Of a DNA stretch of 64,000 bases, positions 52,768 to 61,597 are shown piece by piece; positions within the stretch are counted from its first letter, which is position 1, and every line of letters begins with the position of its first letter. Where the stretch lies: positions 1-64,000 of the forward strand of contig JAFGBT010000023.1 of the NCBI GenBank assembly GCA_016933025.1, given 5' to 3'. A program made the position numbers and the translations under genes. The notes below the pieces were generated by a model. The model worked only from the letters and a program-made list of their open reading frames with translations, was not told the origin of the DNA and did no database searches. Origin of the DNA: Spirochaetota bacterium (GTDB lineage: Bacteria > Spirochaetota > UBA4802 > UBA5550).

Positions 52768-52810
52768 TTTCAGTAGCCCCGGGCTTAAGCCTGGGGCTAC
52801 TGAAATCAAA
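52763..52810. terminator. Long near-perfect palindrome between convergent genes
   Basis: Two 24-nt halves, TTTGATTTCAGTAGCCCCGG plus GCTT and its complement with one mismatch, meet with no loop base to spare. The palindrome covers the stop codon of the upstream gene and reaches the last bases of the FecR-PQQ gene on the other strand. T's precede and A's follow it, so it can terminate in both directions. Confidence 0.75.
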
Positions 52811-55800
52811 AAGACGCGATCGACACGACTTCCCCGTTATCCAGTCCGACATACGCGGCATTGCCCACGACCGTCACCGGTGTATTGATGACAGAGGCTA
52901 ATCCCTCTCTCCAGTTCAGCTCACCGGACCCGGTGTCAATCGAAAACACGATCTTGCCACTCGGGACAAGGAGGCTGTCCCGGGAGACGTCAGGCCCGGC
53001 AACGATGGATCCGCGGGTGTAGAATTCCCACGACTTTTTACCGTCCCCGGCGTCAAGCGCATAGACAATGCCGTTTTCAGAGCAGATGTAGACCGTGTCG
53101 TCGTGGAACGCCGGCGACGAAAGGATCGCCTTTGGCGCGCTGAAGCGCCACCTGGGCCAGCCGTTTTTGGCGTTCAGCGCATAGAATGTTCCGCTGTAGC
53201 ACCCCACGAACAGGGTGCCCCTGTATATGCGTGGAGACGAGGTGAAAATTCTGCTATCCGTCTCGTATTTCCATCTGATATCGCCGTCACCGGCGTCGAT
53301 TGCGTATACCCTGGACCGGTCGGTCCCCACGTACAACAGGCCGCTATCGTACGCCATCGAACTGAAAATCCCCTCCTCGAGATCCTGCTGCCATACCTCC
53401 TTGCCATCGGCGGCAAAAGCCTGAACCGTGCCATAGCTCGTCGCGATAAAGATCCGGCCATTTTCCACGATTGGCCCCGACCCGAATAGAAGCGGCCCCT
53501 CTACCCCCTTCTTCCATCTGATCCTGCCGTTTCTGAGGTCAACCGCGATGAGCATGCCGTTGACCGTAACCAGATACGCTGAGGTGCCGTCCGCAGCCGG
53601 TGTCGACCGGGCGGCGCTCCCCAGGGCCGTGCGCCATAGACGTACGCCGTTCAGGTTCAGCCCTACAAGGAATCCGCTCTTGGTAGTTGCGAGGATCATG
53701 TTGTTCTTATACACGGGACGGGACATGACCGTCGAGGCAAGGTTGGCCCTCCATCGGAGCCTCCTGCCGGGCCTCTTCTCCCTGTATTCGGGTACGACGG
53801 ATTTCAGCGCGGCGACGATCTTTTTCTTCTCTCCGTTTTGCAACACAACCGTATCGGTGTAATCGGCGTATCCGTCCGCCTTTACCGTAACGGCGAGCTT
53901 TTCACCCGCTCTCGGGTAGAAGGTAACGGCATCATAGCCCCTCACTTTCTTATTTATATAAATGGTGCTCCCTTTTACGGCCGACTGTATCGTCAGCACC
54001 GGCGGCTCTTTCGGGGCAAGCCCCTTGTCCTTAGCTCGTTTTTCTTTCCGTGCAAGCTCCTCCTGCCTCTTGCGAGCAATTTCCTCCTTCTTTAACCGTG
54101 CCGCCTCCTCCCGCTCTTTGCGCTTATGTTCAATCTCAGCCTTGTGGGCTTCAGCTTCCGCTTTTTTCCTTGCAGCTGCCTCCTGCCGTTTCTGCACCGC
54201 CAGCTCTTCGGCCTGCTGCTTGCGTGACGAATCCTCCTGCAGTTTACGGGCCACATCCTGCTGGAGCTTGCGGGCGACCTCCTCCTGCCTCTTCTTCATC
54301 AGCTCTTCCTCGCGCTTCCTGGCCAGTTCCTCCTCTCTTTGTCTGGCAATCTCCTCTTCCTTTTTCCTGGCTTCTTCTTCCTTTTTCTTGGTCTCCAGCT
54401 CCTTATCCCCGCCCTTTTCGGCAACTTCGCCGGCGGACGCGGCTGCGGTCTCTTTCGGCATGATCTCATCTGCGCTTCCGACAATGTTCCCCGAAACACC
54501 GATAAAAAGGGGCTGAGCGTCGCTCTGGGCAATCTGGTTGCGGTCGCTATCCATGATCGTGACGCGCCAGAAATAGGCGCCGGCAGGAACGGCGTCAACT
54601 GTCGCCCGGGTATCTGCAGTTATTTTCCCCACGATGACGTTCAGGAATCCCCTGTCCTTTGACAGCTCCAGCCGGCTGACCCCACTGAATCCGCTTATTT
54701 TCCAGGGGAACAAAATAGCGGCGCGCTTTTCGTCCTTCCCGAAATCTTTCACGGCCGTGACGACAGGCGCTCCGCACCTTATCGATCCCGTGGCTACCAC
54801 CTCCAGGCTGTTCGGGGCCGAAGCTGCTCCCGCTCTGCCGTTTTCAGGCAGGGATGCAACCCTCCAAAAATACCTGCCCGGCTTGAGTCCCCTGCCGAGG
54901 GTGTAAAAATTCCCGCGGTTCTTTGCACTGAGGACAACATTACTGAATTCCCTGTCACCGGCCAGAATGAATTCATATTCTTTGACCTGGGTATCCGCGC
55001 TCCAGCTGAAAATGAACTTCTTTTCTCCCTCAAACATTGAAGAGCTGACGCGCCTGCCGTCCGGCGGCGAGATGAGAATTGGCGGGCTCAGCTCGGCGAT
55101 TTTTTCGATCTTGAACCGCGTCGGCGAGCTTGTTCCGCTGTATGACGGCACGCCTTCGTTCCTGGTCCTGACCCGCCAAAAATAGACGCCGGCTTCAAGA
55201 CCGTCGACTGATATGTTCTGGAGCGGGGTGGAAACCGACCGTACCACGCGTTTGAATCCGGTCTCCCGCGATATCTCTAGAATATACTCCGTAGCCAGTT
55301 TGCTTTCCTGCCAGCGGAAATTGATAATAGGCGGCTTCACGGAATAGGGCAGGGTTTCGTTATCCCGGGGATAGACCAGCGCGAACGGCTGTTCCCTCAA
55401 AATAGTGATCTTACGCGTATCGCTATATTCAAAGGCTTTTCCGGCTTGACCGGCGGCCCTGATGCGCCAGTAGTAGCTCCCCTCGCCGAGATTTTCCGTA
55501 TAGGTATTTTTTTCCGCCGCCCTCACGACGGTTTCCCGGCCGAATTCGGAGCTTCGGGCTATCTCCAGGTAGACCGGCGGGTTGCCTTCCACCGGCGCCC
55601 ATGAAAACAGGACCGGCAGCGCCGGGGCCGCGGTGACGACCGTATTGCCCGGCGGAGGGGAAAGGGGCTTCAGTTTCAGTTTAACGACCCTGGTCCCGGC
55701 GTCTTCGGTGACGGTGGCCTTCTCGTCCTTACGTATGGTCTTCTCGTCGCCGCCGGTCTTTATCTCAGCGGTGCCGTCGCGCACCGTGACGTCCAGTTCT

Positions 55801-56279
55801 TTTTCACCGCTCCGGGAAAGCTTCACGTCTCCCTCTTCGAGGGAGACGACGGTATCCTTCGACTGGATCTTGATCTGCGCCGCCTCCCCAGAGGCGGCCG
55901 TGCGAGTGGTCGATATCGACCCGTGGGCAAAATCTATGTTGATGCCGTCGCCGGCGAAGGCAAGTAAAATAAGGCTGTTTTCATCAAGGTTAAGGTTTGT
56001 GCCGTCGCTGAGATGTATTATCGCCTCCGATAAATCGGCAGTTCTGATGGAATCGTTGTTGTAGACGGGGGCGTTCTGATCGAGGTCCTCCCATATCACC
56101 TGTGAGGAATATTTCCGCTGGGCGACCTTCTTCTTGTAGGTGATGGTGCCGATCTGCTGCGCATCGCCCGCCTCGATCTTCCGGGCATAATCGGCGTACA
56201 GCAGCGCCGAGCAGACGCTTATGATCAGCGCGCTGACCCCGATGACGAGATAGTCGCTGTTAATCTTCAATGATCTCAT
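52806..56279 (-). CDS. FecR-domain, PEGA and PQQ-propeller envelope protein
   Basis: The 1157-residue protein has a membrane helix at about residues 8-30. A FecR-like domain follows at about 60-170 (IRTADLSEAIIHLSDGT, LEEGDVKLS). Four or more fibronectin-like segments lie at about 205-600 (GSYYWRIRAAGQ, GVYFWRVRTRN). A Lys/Glu/Arg-rich coiled coil spans about 620-755, a PEGA domain about 758-830 (GSTIYINKKVRGYDAV), and a PQQ/WD-like beta propeller about 845-1157, with repeats such as GLLYVGTDRSRVYAIDAGDG. It looks like a periplasmic scaffold or sensor. Its start overlaps the 3' end of the cyclase gene by 20 nt, so the two are translationally coupled. Confidence 0.88.
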   Translation of the reverse strand: MRSLKINSDYLVIGVSALIISVCSALLYADYARKIEAGDAQQIGTITYKKKVAQRKYSSQVIWEDLDQNAPVYNNDSIRTADLSEAIIHLSDGTNLNLDENSLILLAFAGDGINIDFAHGSISTTRTAASGEAAQIKIQSKDTVVSLEEGDVKLSRSGEKELDVTVRDGTAEIKTGGDEKTIRKDEKATVTEDAGTRVVKLKLKPLSPPPGNTVVTAAPALPVLFSWAPVEGNPPVYLEIARSSEFGRETVVRAAEKNTYTENLGEGSYYWRIRAAGQAGKAFEYSDTRKITILREQPFALVYPRDNETLPYSVKPPIINFRWQESKLATEYILEISRETGFKRVVRSVSTPLQNISVDGLEAGVYFWRVRTRNEGVPSYSGTSSPTRFKIEKIAELSPPILISPPDGRRVSSSMFEGEKKFIFSWSADTQVKEYEFILAGDREFSNVVLSAKNRGNFYTLGRGLKPGRYFWRVASLPENGRAGAASAPNSLEVVATGSIRCGAPVVTAVKDFGKDEKRAAILFPWKISGFSGVSRLELSKDRGFLNVIVGKITADTRATVDAVPAGAYFWRVTIMDSDRNQIAQSDAQPLFIGVSGNIVGSADEIMPKETAAASAGEVAEKGGDKELETKKKEEEARKKEEEIARQREEELARKREEELMKKRQEEVARKLQQDVARKLQEDSSRKQQAEELAVQKRQEAAARKKAEAEAHKAEIEHKRKEREEAARLKKEEIARKRQEELARKEKRAKDKGLAPKEPPVLTIQSAVKGSTIYINKKVRGYDAVTFYPRAGEKLAVTVKADGYADYTDTVVLQNGEKKKIVAALKSVVPEYREKRPGRRLRWRANLASTVMSRPVYKNNMILATTKSGFLVGLNLNGVRLWRTALGSAARSTPAADGTSAYLVTVNGMLIAVDLRNGRIRWKKGVEGPLLFGSGPIVENGRIFIATSYGTVQAFAADGKEVWQQDLEEGIFSSMAYDSGLLYVGTDRSRVYAIDAGDGDIRWKYETDSRIFTSSPRIYRGTLFVGCYSGTFYALNAKNGWPRWRFSAPKAILSSPAFHDDTVYICSENGIVYALDAGDGKKSWEFYTRGSIVAGPDVSRDSLLVPSGKIVFSIDTGSGELNWREGLASVINTPVTVVGNAAYVGLDNGEVVSIASF

Positions 56280-58146
56280 ACTTTACTTCTTCGCCGGCCG
56301 GGACCTCGGGCTTGCCGGTCATCTCGATACCGAGCATCTTTCTGAGCTGGTCGAGGTCCCTGGGGGCGGCCGGATCGTCCTTGCGACCCAGCACGGCGTA
56401 AATCTGCTGGGGTTCAGACTTCCCTTTGACCTTGATCTTCTGCATCGGCTCCACCAGGTATACGTCTTTCACGATATTGTAGGTGTCCGTCGATATCAGA
56501 ATATCGGTTCCGAAGGGCTTGTTGAGCGCCTCTATGCGGGAAGCGAGGTTCACGGTATCGCCGATGACCGTATATTCCATCCGCTCCTCAGAGCCGATCT
56601 GGCCGGCAAGGACCGGACCGGTGTTGATACCGCACCCGATCCTTATGGTCGGCTTTTTATCTCCGCCGCGGCCTCTGTTGAATCCCATCAGCTCGTTCCG
56701 CATCATGAGAGCGCCATTGACCGCGTTCTCCGTGTCGTTCCCGTATGATACAGGCGCGCCCCAGACCGCCATTATGGCGTCGCCGATGAACTTGTCCACG
56801 ACCCCGTTCGTCACATTAACGCAATTAACCATCCTGGTCATGTACTGGTTCAGGAATTCGACGACCTCTTCCGGCTCAAGACGTTCGGATATGGCGGTAA
56901 ACTGGCGGATGTCCGAGAAGAACACGGTGGCGGACTTTCGCTCCCCGCCGAGCTTCACTTCGCCCTTGAGAACCATCTCGGCGATTTCCTTGTTTACGAA
57001 CTTGCCGAAGGTCTCCTTGAGCTTTTCCCGCTCCTCGAGTCCCTTCCCCATCGCCACGAAGGAGGTGGTCAGTTCGCCGATCTCGTCGCCGGATGTCGGC
57101 ACGATGTCGACCCGAAAGTTCCCCTTTTCGATCTCCTTGGTGGCGCCGAGGAGCCGGACGATCGGTTTCGAGATGGTCTTGCTGAAAAAATAGACAACAA
57201 GTATCGCGAGGTTCAGAACGATGATCATGATAAGAATGTTCCGGCGCTGGATCTGATAGACGGCCTTGAACGCCTCGTCCTCGCTCACCGTGGCGATAAT
57301 ACCCAGACCGCCGAATCCGATCTTTTTAAACGATCCGAGGCGGTAGACGCCCTCGGCGTCCCGGTACCTCTTCTGCCCGTTGTCAAGCTTGCTCTTGAGC
57401 ATCTCCTCGACGATCGGAAGGTTTAGATAATTGCCATGGGAGAGAACGATTCTGCTGTCCTGGTGTGCGATGATGTCCCCCTTGCTGGTGACCATGAACG
57501 TCTCAAAAATGTCCCGTTTCTGGAAGGCCTGGAGAAACTTGTCCAGCTTCAGGTAGCCGACAATGATGGTCGCGACGCTTCCATCAATGTTTTTCTGGAA
57601 AGGCAGCGTTATCCCGAGCACCGGCACGCCGAAGCTTTTTGACACGTTATGAACCAGCGCCTCATTGTTGAATGCACCCAGAAACGCCGATTCATACATC
57701 GAGTTTATTAATTCGATATTATCGTTGGTGAGCCTATTTTCCGCAAAGTAGGCCCTGTTGTATATATAATTGTCGTACCTGACGGTGTTCCCCATCCGTC
57801 TGCCGATCCCCACGTATATCATGTTCCGATCGTTCGTGAAAAAGAGGTCGGTAAACAGCGCCTTCTGCGGGAACTGCTGTATCATGGTATTCCCCATGAG
57901 ATTCAGCTTTTCCACGATCGACTCGAAATCGGTCTGGATTTTCATCGACGTGATTTCGGCGATTTTCAAATTAAGCTCATTGGCGCGTATCTCGTTATCC
58001 GATTTGAAAAAATAGGTCGCCAGAAGAATCATCCCGGTCAGGGAGGTTATGACGATCAGCGAAATGATCGAGATGAGCTTGGTTCGGATTTTCATTCTTG
58101 AGAAAAGCGATCTGATATCAGCCAGGATCCCGGTATCATTAATCAT
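56260..58146 (-). CDS. Membrane-bound adenylate/guanylate cyclase with extracytoplasmic sensor
   Basis: The 628-residue protein has a first membrane helix at about 24-48, an extracytoplasmic sensor of the Cache type (about 50-290), and a second helix at about 298-318. A HAMP segment (KPIVRLLGATKEIEKGNF) leads to a class III cyclase domain at about 400-580. Catalytic features are present: FFSDIRQFTAISE with the first metal Asp, GDAIMAVWGAP with the second, and NLASRIEALNK with the transition-state Asn/Arg. The substrate-selecting residues suggest ATP but were not checked against a model. It overlaps the FecR-PQQ gene and lies downstream of a PDZ lipoprotein and a 31-codon frame. Confidence 0.93.
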   Translation of the reverse strand: MINDTGILADIRSLFSRMKIRTKLISIISLIVITSLTGMILLATYFFKSDNEIRANELNLKIAEITSMKIQTDFESIVEKLNLMGNTMIQQFPQKALFTDLFFTNDRNMIYVGIGRRMGNTVRYDNYIYNRAYFAENRLTNDNIELINSMYESAFLGAFNNEALVHNVSKSFGVPVLGITLPFQKNIDGSVATIIVGYLKLDKFLQAFQKRDIFETFMVTSKGDIIAHQDSRIVLSHGNYLNLPIVEEMLKSKLDNGQKRYRDAEGVYRLGSFKKIGFGGLGIIATVSEDEAFKAVYQIQRRNILIMIIVLNLAILVVYFFSKTISKPIVRLLGATKEIEKGNFRVDIVPTSGDEIGELTTSFVAMGKGLEEREKLKETFGKFVNKEIAEMVLKGEVKLGGERKSATVFFSDIRQFTAISERLEPEEVVEFLNQYMTRMVNCVNVTNGVVDKFIGDAIMAVWGAPVSYGNDTENAVNGALMMRNELMGFNRGRGGDKKPTIRIGCGINTGPVLAGQIGSEERMEYTVIGDTVNLASRIEALNKPFGTDILISTDTYNIVKDVYLVEPMQKIKVKGKSEPQQIYAVLGRKDDPAAPRDLDQLRKMLGIEMTGKPEVPAGEEVKYEIIED

Positions 58147-58186
58147 ACTTCAGATTGTTCCCTTTATTATAAAATATAATGAATTT

Positions 58187-58210
58187 GAACGGCCCTGTCT
58201 TCGGCCGTTC
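58187..58210 (-). terminator. Possible hairpin downstream of the small membrane peptide frame
   Basis: An 8-bp perfect stem (GAACGGCC / GGCCGTTC) with an 8-nt loop lies just after the 31-codon frame. On the minus strand it is followed by AAATTCATTATATTTTATAA. It may be a weak terminator or attenuator before the cyclase gene. Confidence 0.4.
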
Positions 58211-58304
58211 AGTTGAAAAGCCAAAACACGATATCAAGGAAAATAAACAGAGAAAAAACTGCGGAGAATATCATGATTGCTATAAAGAGGATTTTCTTAC
58301 CCAT
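58209..58304 (-). CDS. Possible 31-residue membrane peptide
   Basis: A 32-codon open frame starts 5 nt after the stop of the PDZ lipoprotein gene. It codes MGKKILFIAIMIF followed by a strongly hydrophobic run to FLDIVFWLFN, so the product would be a single membrane helix with a basic N-terminus. A GGGG lies about 13 nt before the ATG, a little far. No family is known to me. The position between PDZ and cyclase genes, and the complete hydrophobic character, make it more plausible than chance, but it is unproven. Confidence 0.4.
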   Translation of the reverse strand: MGKKILFIAIMIFSAVFSLFIFLDIVFWLFN

Positions 58305-58309
58305 GACGA

Positions 58310-58675
58310 CTACAATCCCCGCACGACATCGAACTCCAGTTTTTGGGCTTTACGCATAACGGCGATCCTCACTCTTGTGCCGGCACGCCCCCTGAGGAGA
58401 TTATTGTAGATGTAATCGTATTCCAACCCTTCCACCGCCCGCCCGTCAATCATGACTATGACATCATCCGGCCGTATCCCGGCGTCGTAGGCGGGACTAC
58501 CCTCGTACACGCCCGTTACGATATACGGCGAGCTCTGCGTCACGCGGTCCTTCCCGACGGGAACAACAATGCCGAGCAGGCCCCTGCTGTCGTCCTTAAC
58601 GCAGCCAAAACAGAATACCGCCGCCAACGAGACGGCCGCTATAACAACAACAGATGTCCAGGTTTTCATTTTCAT
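58310..58675 (-). CDS. PDZ-domain lipoprotein or exported protein
   Basis: The 121-residue protein has a signal peptide with a possible lipobox (VFCFGC, Cys25, which is a weak match). The rest is a single PDZ domain: a LLGIVV strand, then VTGVYEGSPAYDAGIRPDDV, IVMIDGRAV and a C-terminal VRIAVMRKAQ strand. PDZ domains bind protein C-termini in the periplasm, often in quality-control or signalling proteins. It lacks a protease domain. It lies upstream of the cyclase gene on the same strand and about 190 nt downstream of the 399-residue exported protein gene. Confidence 0.85.
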   Translation of the reverse strand: MKMKTWTSVVVIAAVSLAAVFCFGCVKDDSRGLLGIVVPVGKDRVTQSSPYIVTGVYEGSPAYDAGIRPDDVIVMIDGRAVEGLEYDYIYNNLLRGRAGTRVRIAVMRKAQKLEFDVVRGL

Positions 58676-58864
58676 CGTTGCCCATGATGGTCCTTACTGG
58701 CAGCAAAACGCCGCCGCTCACGACCGGGAGTGCGTCTGCTCCCCTATCAATTGTAGGCATCGACAGAATAATTGCAACAATTTTTTAGATGATTTATCGC
58801 GGGATATTCAGCGGCGCAGCCGCAACCGCCGCCAAAGCGCGAATGGGAGGCGGCTGTCGGCGTA

Positions 58865-60064
58865 TTACCGGACCTCTTTCTCTTCCTTCCCGCTTTTCTC
58901 CGTGGGCGCAGTGCCCTTTTCCACAGGTGTATCCCCGCCGGTCGCCGCGTCCCTGCCGAACTCGTCCTGTTTTTTATCCCCGATATCGTCTTCCACCTTT
59001 ATCGTGTCAACGAGCTCGTCAAGGAGGGACTTCCTGGCAAGGCGGGAATAATTGTCAAGGAGGTGCACCTTCATTTTATCGTAATCCAGCTTCTCCGATT
59101 CTTTTTGATCAGAACCGCCGGCAGACAGAACCTCGAAGGTGGCAATGATAAGCTTGAAGTTGAAATCCTCGATATATTTCCGCATGATATCTTCCGCCTG
59201 GTCGAACTCACCGTTCAGTATATAACGCGCCGTCCTTGTCTCATTTCTGAAGCGTACCCTTTTCGCGACCTTGGCCTCGTATGTTTTGTCGTCAATTATA
59301 TCCTGGATCGACTTCCCCCCTTCCTTTTTTCCCGATGCCTGGCTTTTCGCGCTCTCGGTCTTCTCGTAGTCCTCATAGGTCCTTCCGACCTCGTTGATGT
59401 AATTCTGTTCGTTCAGGTCGACGAACCGGTTCATGTACCTGTTGCTCATATCGCGTTCCATCTTGACGAGCTGGTTATATATCATTTTCTTTTTCTCCAT
59501 GCTCTGGCTCTCGAACAGGGCCAGGAACGCGTACCGCTTTGCCCGCCGGGCCATCTTTATCGCATCCACATACTTGTACATCTTGTACGAGAACAGTTTT
59601 GGATTGGAGGCGTCCCCCACGGTATAGTGGACCCAGCTCACGGTGCGGTCACGGTACCCCAGGGTCAGGTAGAGCCGCGCGCGCTTGTTCTTGGTGCGGA
59701 TGATACCCGGCGCCAGCTGGTCCAGTATGGACTTTGAATCCTCGAGATAATGGTTTTTAACCATGTCGCGGTACAGGTTCTCCATTTCACCCTGGGAGGC
59801 ATAAACCCGCTTGTAGGCCCGCCGGTAGTCAGACTGAAGAAATGCGACATCCGCGTTAAAATGCTTTTCGTATGCATTCTTTAAATCTTCTTTTCTGGAC
59901 TCGGCAAAATTGGTGACGCATATATTGAGAAACTCCACGAAGCTCTTGTTTTCCTTCAGGATCCTCTCGGTGGTCGTCTGGTCCGAATAGGCATATGCGC
60001 CCGTTGAAGCGAGCATGATCGCCAAGGCGAAAAGCGCTGACAGGATGAGGCTTCCGTTTTTCAT
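58865..60064 (-). CDS. Exported helical protein, unknown function
   Basis: The 399-residue protein has a clear signal peptide (cleavage after YAYS or GAYA, about residue 25). It is mainly helical, rich in Lys, Arg, Tyr and Asp, with segments such as YRRAYKRVYASQGEMENLYR and AKRYAFLALFESQSMEKKKM. The C-terminus is acidic and low-complexity (EKGTAPTEKSGKEEKEV). I do not recognise the family. The ATG at 60064 was chosen because the signal peptide begins there and an AGGGG-like site precedes it. It is the first of a run of minus-strand genes leading to PDZ, cyclase and FecR-PQQ. Confidence 0.7.
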   Translation of the reverse strand: MKNGSLILSALFALAIMLASTGAYAYSDQTTTERILKENKSFVEFLNICVTNFAESRKEDLKNAYEKHFNADVAFLQSDYRRAYKRVYASQGEMENLYRDMVKNHYLEDSKSILDQLAPGIIRTKNKRARLYLTLGYRDRTVSWVHYTVGDASNPKLFSYKMYKYVDAIKMARRAKRYAFLALFESQSMEKKKMIYNQLVKMERDMSNRYMNRFVDLNEQNYINEVGRTYEDYEKTESAKSQASGKKEGGKSIQDIIDDKTYEAKVAKRVRFRNETRTARYILNGEFDQAEDIMRKYIEDFNFKLIIATFEVLSAGGSDQKESEKLDYDKMKVHLLDNYSRLARKSLLDELVDTIKVEDDIGDKKQDEFGRDAATGGDTPVEKGTAPTEKSGKEEKEVR

Positions 60065-60490
60065 AGTATCCGTTCCCCTGCTGGTATAGTGTTCCAGATT
60101 CACCGGCGGTTCGCAACTGCCGCATTATAACCTTCCAGCCGGCAGCAACCGCGGAAACCGAAGTTTCTATACTATATATATCGTACTAGAGGACCGCAAA
60201 TCAAATATTTTTATTTTTTTGGGCATACAAATAAATAAAAATATATAGATTTAATGAACCTGCCATTCCCTTTCATACCGCCGGCATGTCTATTTAACCC
60301 TCAATCCGCTCATTTTTATATTGACACCGACAGGTTTTTAACCACTATTAACATAAGACCGTTTATACACGCGCATTACCTGTCATCACGACGGCAGTGT
60401 TCACCGAAGACCGGCGGGATTAAATAAGTATCGGGTGTTAAACGTGTTATGTATGGCATCATCCAACAACCATAATTGACGGATAATCGA
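60065..60490. other. AT-rich divergent intergenic region
   Basis: The 426 nt between two divergent genes hold no plausible gene. They are AT-rich, especially 60200-60260. TTGACA at 60321-60326 could be a -35 element for the plus-strand gene, with a weak TATTAA 19 nt later. No hairpin or repeat was noticed. Confidence 0.5.
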
Positions 60491-61504
60491 ATGAACCAGG
60501 ATCCAAAGGATTTCAAGGATATCAGGGACGATTTTATGATCGTCAAGGGACGGTTCAAAGCCGTATCCCAGAATTTCTACGGCCAGTTCATCGTCATATT
60601 CAGAAATGAAAAAAATTTCGAATCCTACAACGCCGTCGCGTCAACCTTTTCTGACCTCTATGACCTTGAACCTCACGAGGACTGGACGAAATATCGCGAG
60701 TTCATCGCCAATATAAAATGGAAGGGAAATTTCAACGCCAACCTCAGCACTTCGCTGATAGACCAGTTCAAGAAATTCTCTCAGGAAATGAATTCCATAT
60801 CCATGCTCTATGAAAACGTGTCAAACTATGATTACAACGCGATGGACATCACCCTGTACGACCTGATCAACAGGATCATACACGATAAGAACCTCATCCT
60901 CGAGACCGCAATACAGGAGATCACCCCCTCCGAATACCGGGCGGCCACCACGGACGCCCCCGAAGAGCAGCAGGCCGAGGAGCCCGCTGAGACGAACGAG
61001 GAAGGCTTCGGCGTCGAGGACGACGCGGTTATCCTGCCGGTACGGCCCATCGTCGCGCCGGTCCGGGGCAAGCCGATCTACGAACTCCGGATCGGCGACA
61101 AGCTGATGGTCTTCCTTCAAGCGCAGTCCGACCGCGCCAACTACTTCATCGACAAGCTGAAACTCCGCGAAGACAACGAGATCAAGCCGACGCCCGGCGA
61201 AGTTATCGACATCAAGGCCGGCTCGGGGAAAAACAACCCCACCGACATCCTTACCCTCATCGCCCCGGGGATATACGGCAAGTTCACCGAGACGGAAAAA
61301 CAGGTAAAGCTTAAGATATACAACCCGGACACGGACGGCCCGCCCGCGATAAAAAAAGAGGGGACGCCCGTCGCGGCCGGACAACCGGCTTCGAAGGCCG
61401 GCGCTGCCCCGCCGAGCTTCTCTAAGGGAACCGTTATCATGATGGTTCTCCTGATGCTGATACTGACGCTCTTTGTCATTCTGATATTTTTAAACTGGAA
61501 TTGA
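60491..61504 (+). CDS. Tail-anchored cytoplasmic protein, unknown function
   Basis: The 337-residue protein has no signal peptide. The N-terminal 150 residues are helical and aromatic (FKAVSQNFYGQFIVIFRN, FKKFSQEMNSISMLYENV). An acidic linker follows (EEQQAEEPAETNEE), then a beta-rich domain at about 185-275 (YELRIGDKLMVFLQAQSD) that resembles no family I can name. The C-terminus is a single membrane helix (about 313-335, VIMMVLLMLILTLFVILIFL), so the protein is probably anchored with its bulk in the cytoplasm. The ATG at 60491 was preferred to a TTG five codons upstream. It precedes glnA by 93 nt. Confidence 0.7.
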   Translation: MNQDPKDFKDIRDDFMIVKGRFKAVSQNFYGQFIVIFRNEKNFESYNAVASTFSDLYDLEPHEDWTKYREFIANIKWKGNFNANLSTSLIDQFKKFSQEMNSISMLYENVSNYDYNAMDITLYDLINRIIHDKNLILETAIQEITPSEYRAATTDAPEEQQAEEPAETNEEGFGVEDDAVILPVRPIVAPVRGKPIYELRIGDKLMVFLQAQSDRANYFIDKLKLREDNEIKPTPGEVIDIKAGSGKNNPTDILTLIAPGIYGKFTETEKQVKLKIYNPDTDGPPAIKKEGTPVAAGQPASKAGAAPPSFSKGTVIMMVLLMLILTLFVILIFLNWN

Positions 61505-61597
61505 GCGATACTTCGAGGAACAATCGGGGCGGCGCCCGTTTCTGTCCGCCGCCGGGGTATCGCGCCGCCGCCATCATACAGCCGCCAGGAGTGGTCC

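Noticed and set aside
60321..60350. TTGACA with TATTAA as a promoter of the tail-anchored protein gene
   Set aside because: The spacing of 19 nt and the weak -10 match make it little better than chance, so it is mentioned only in the intergenic entry.
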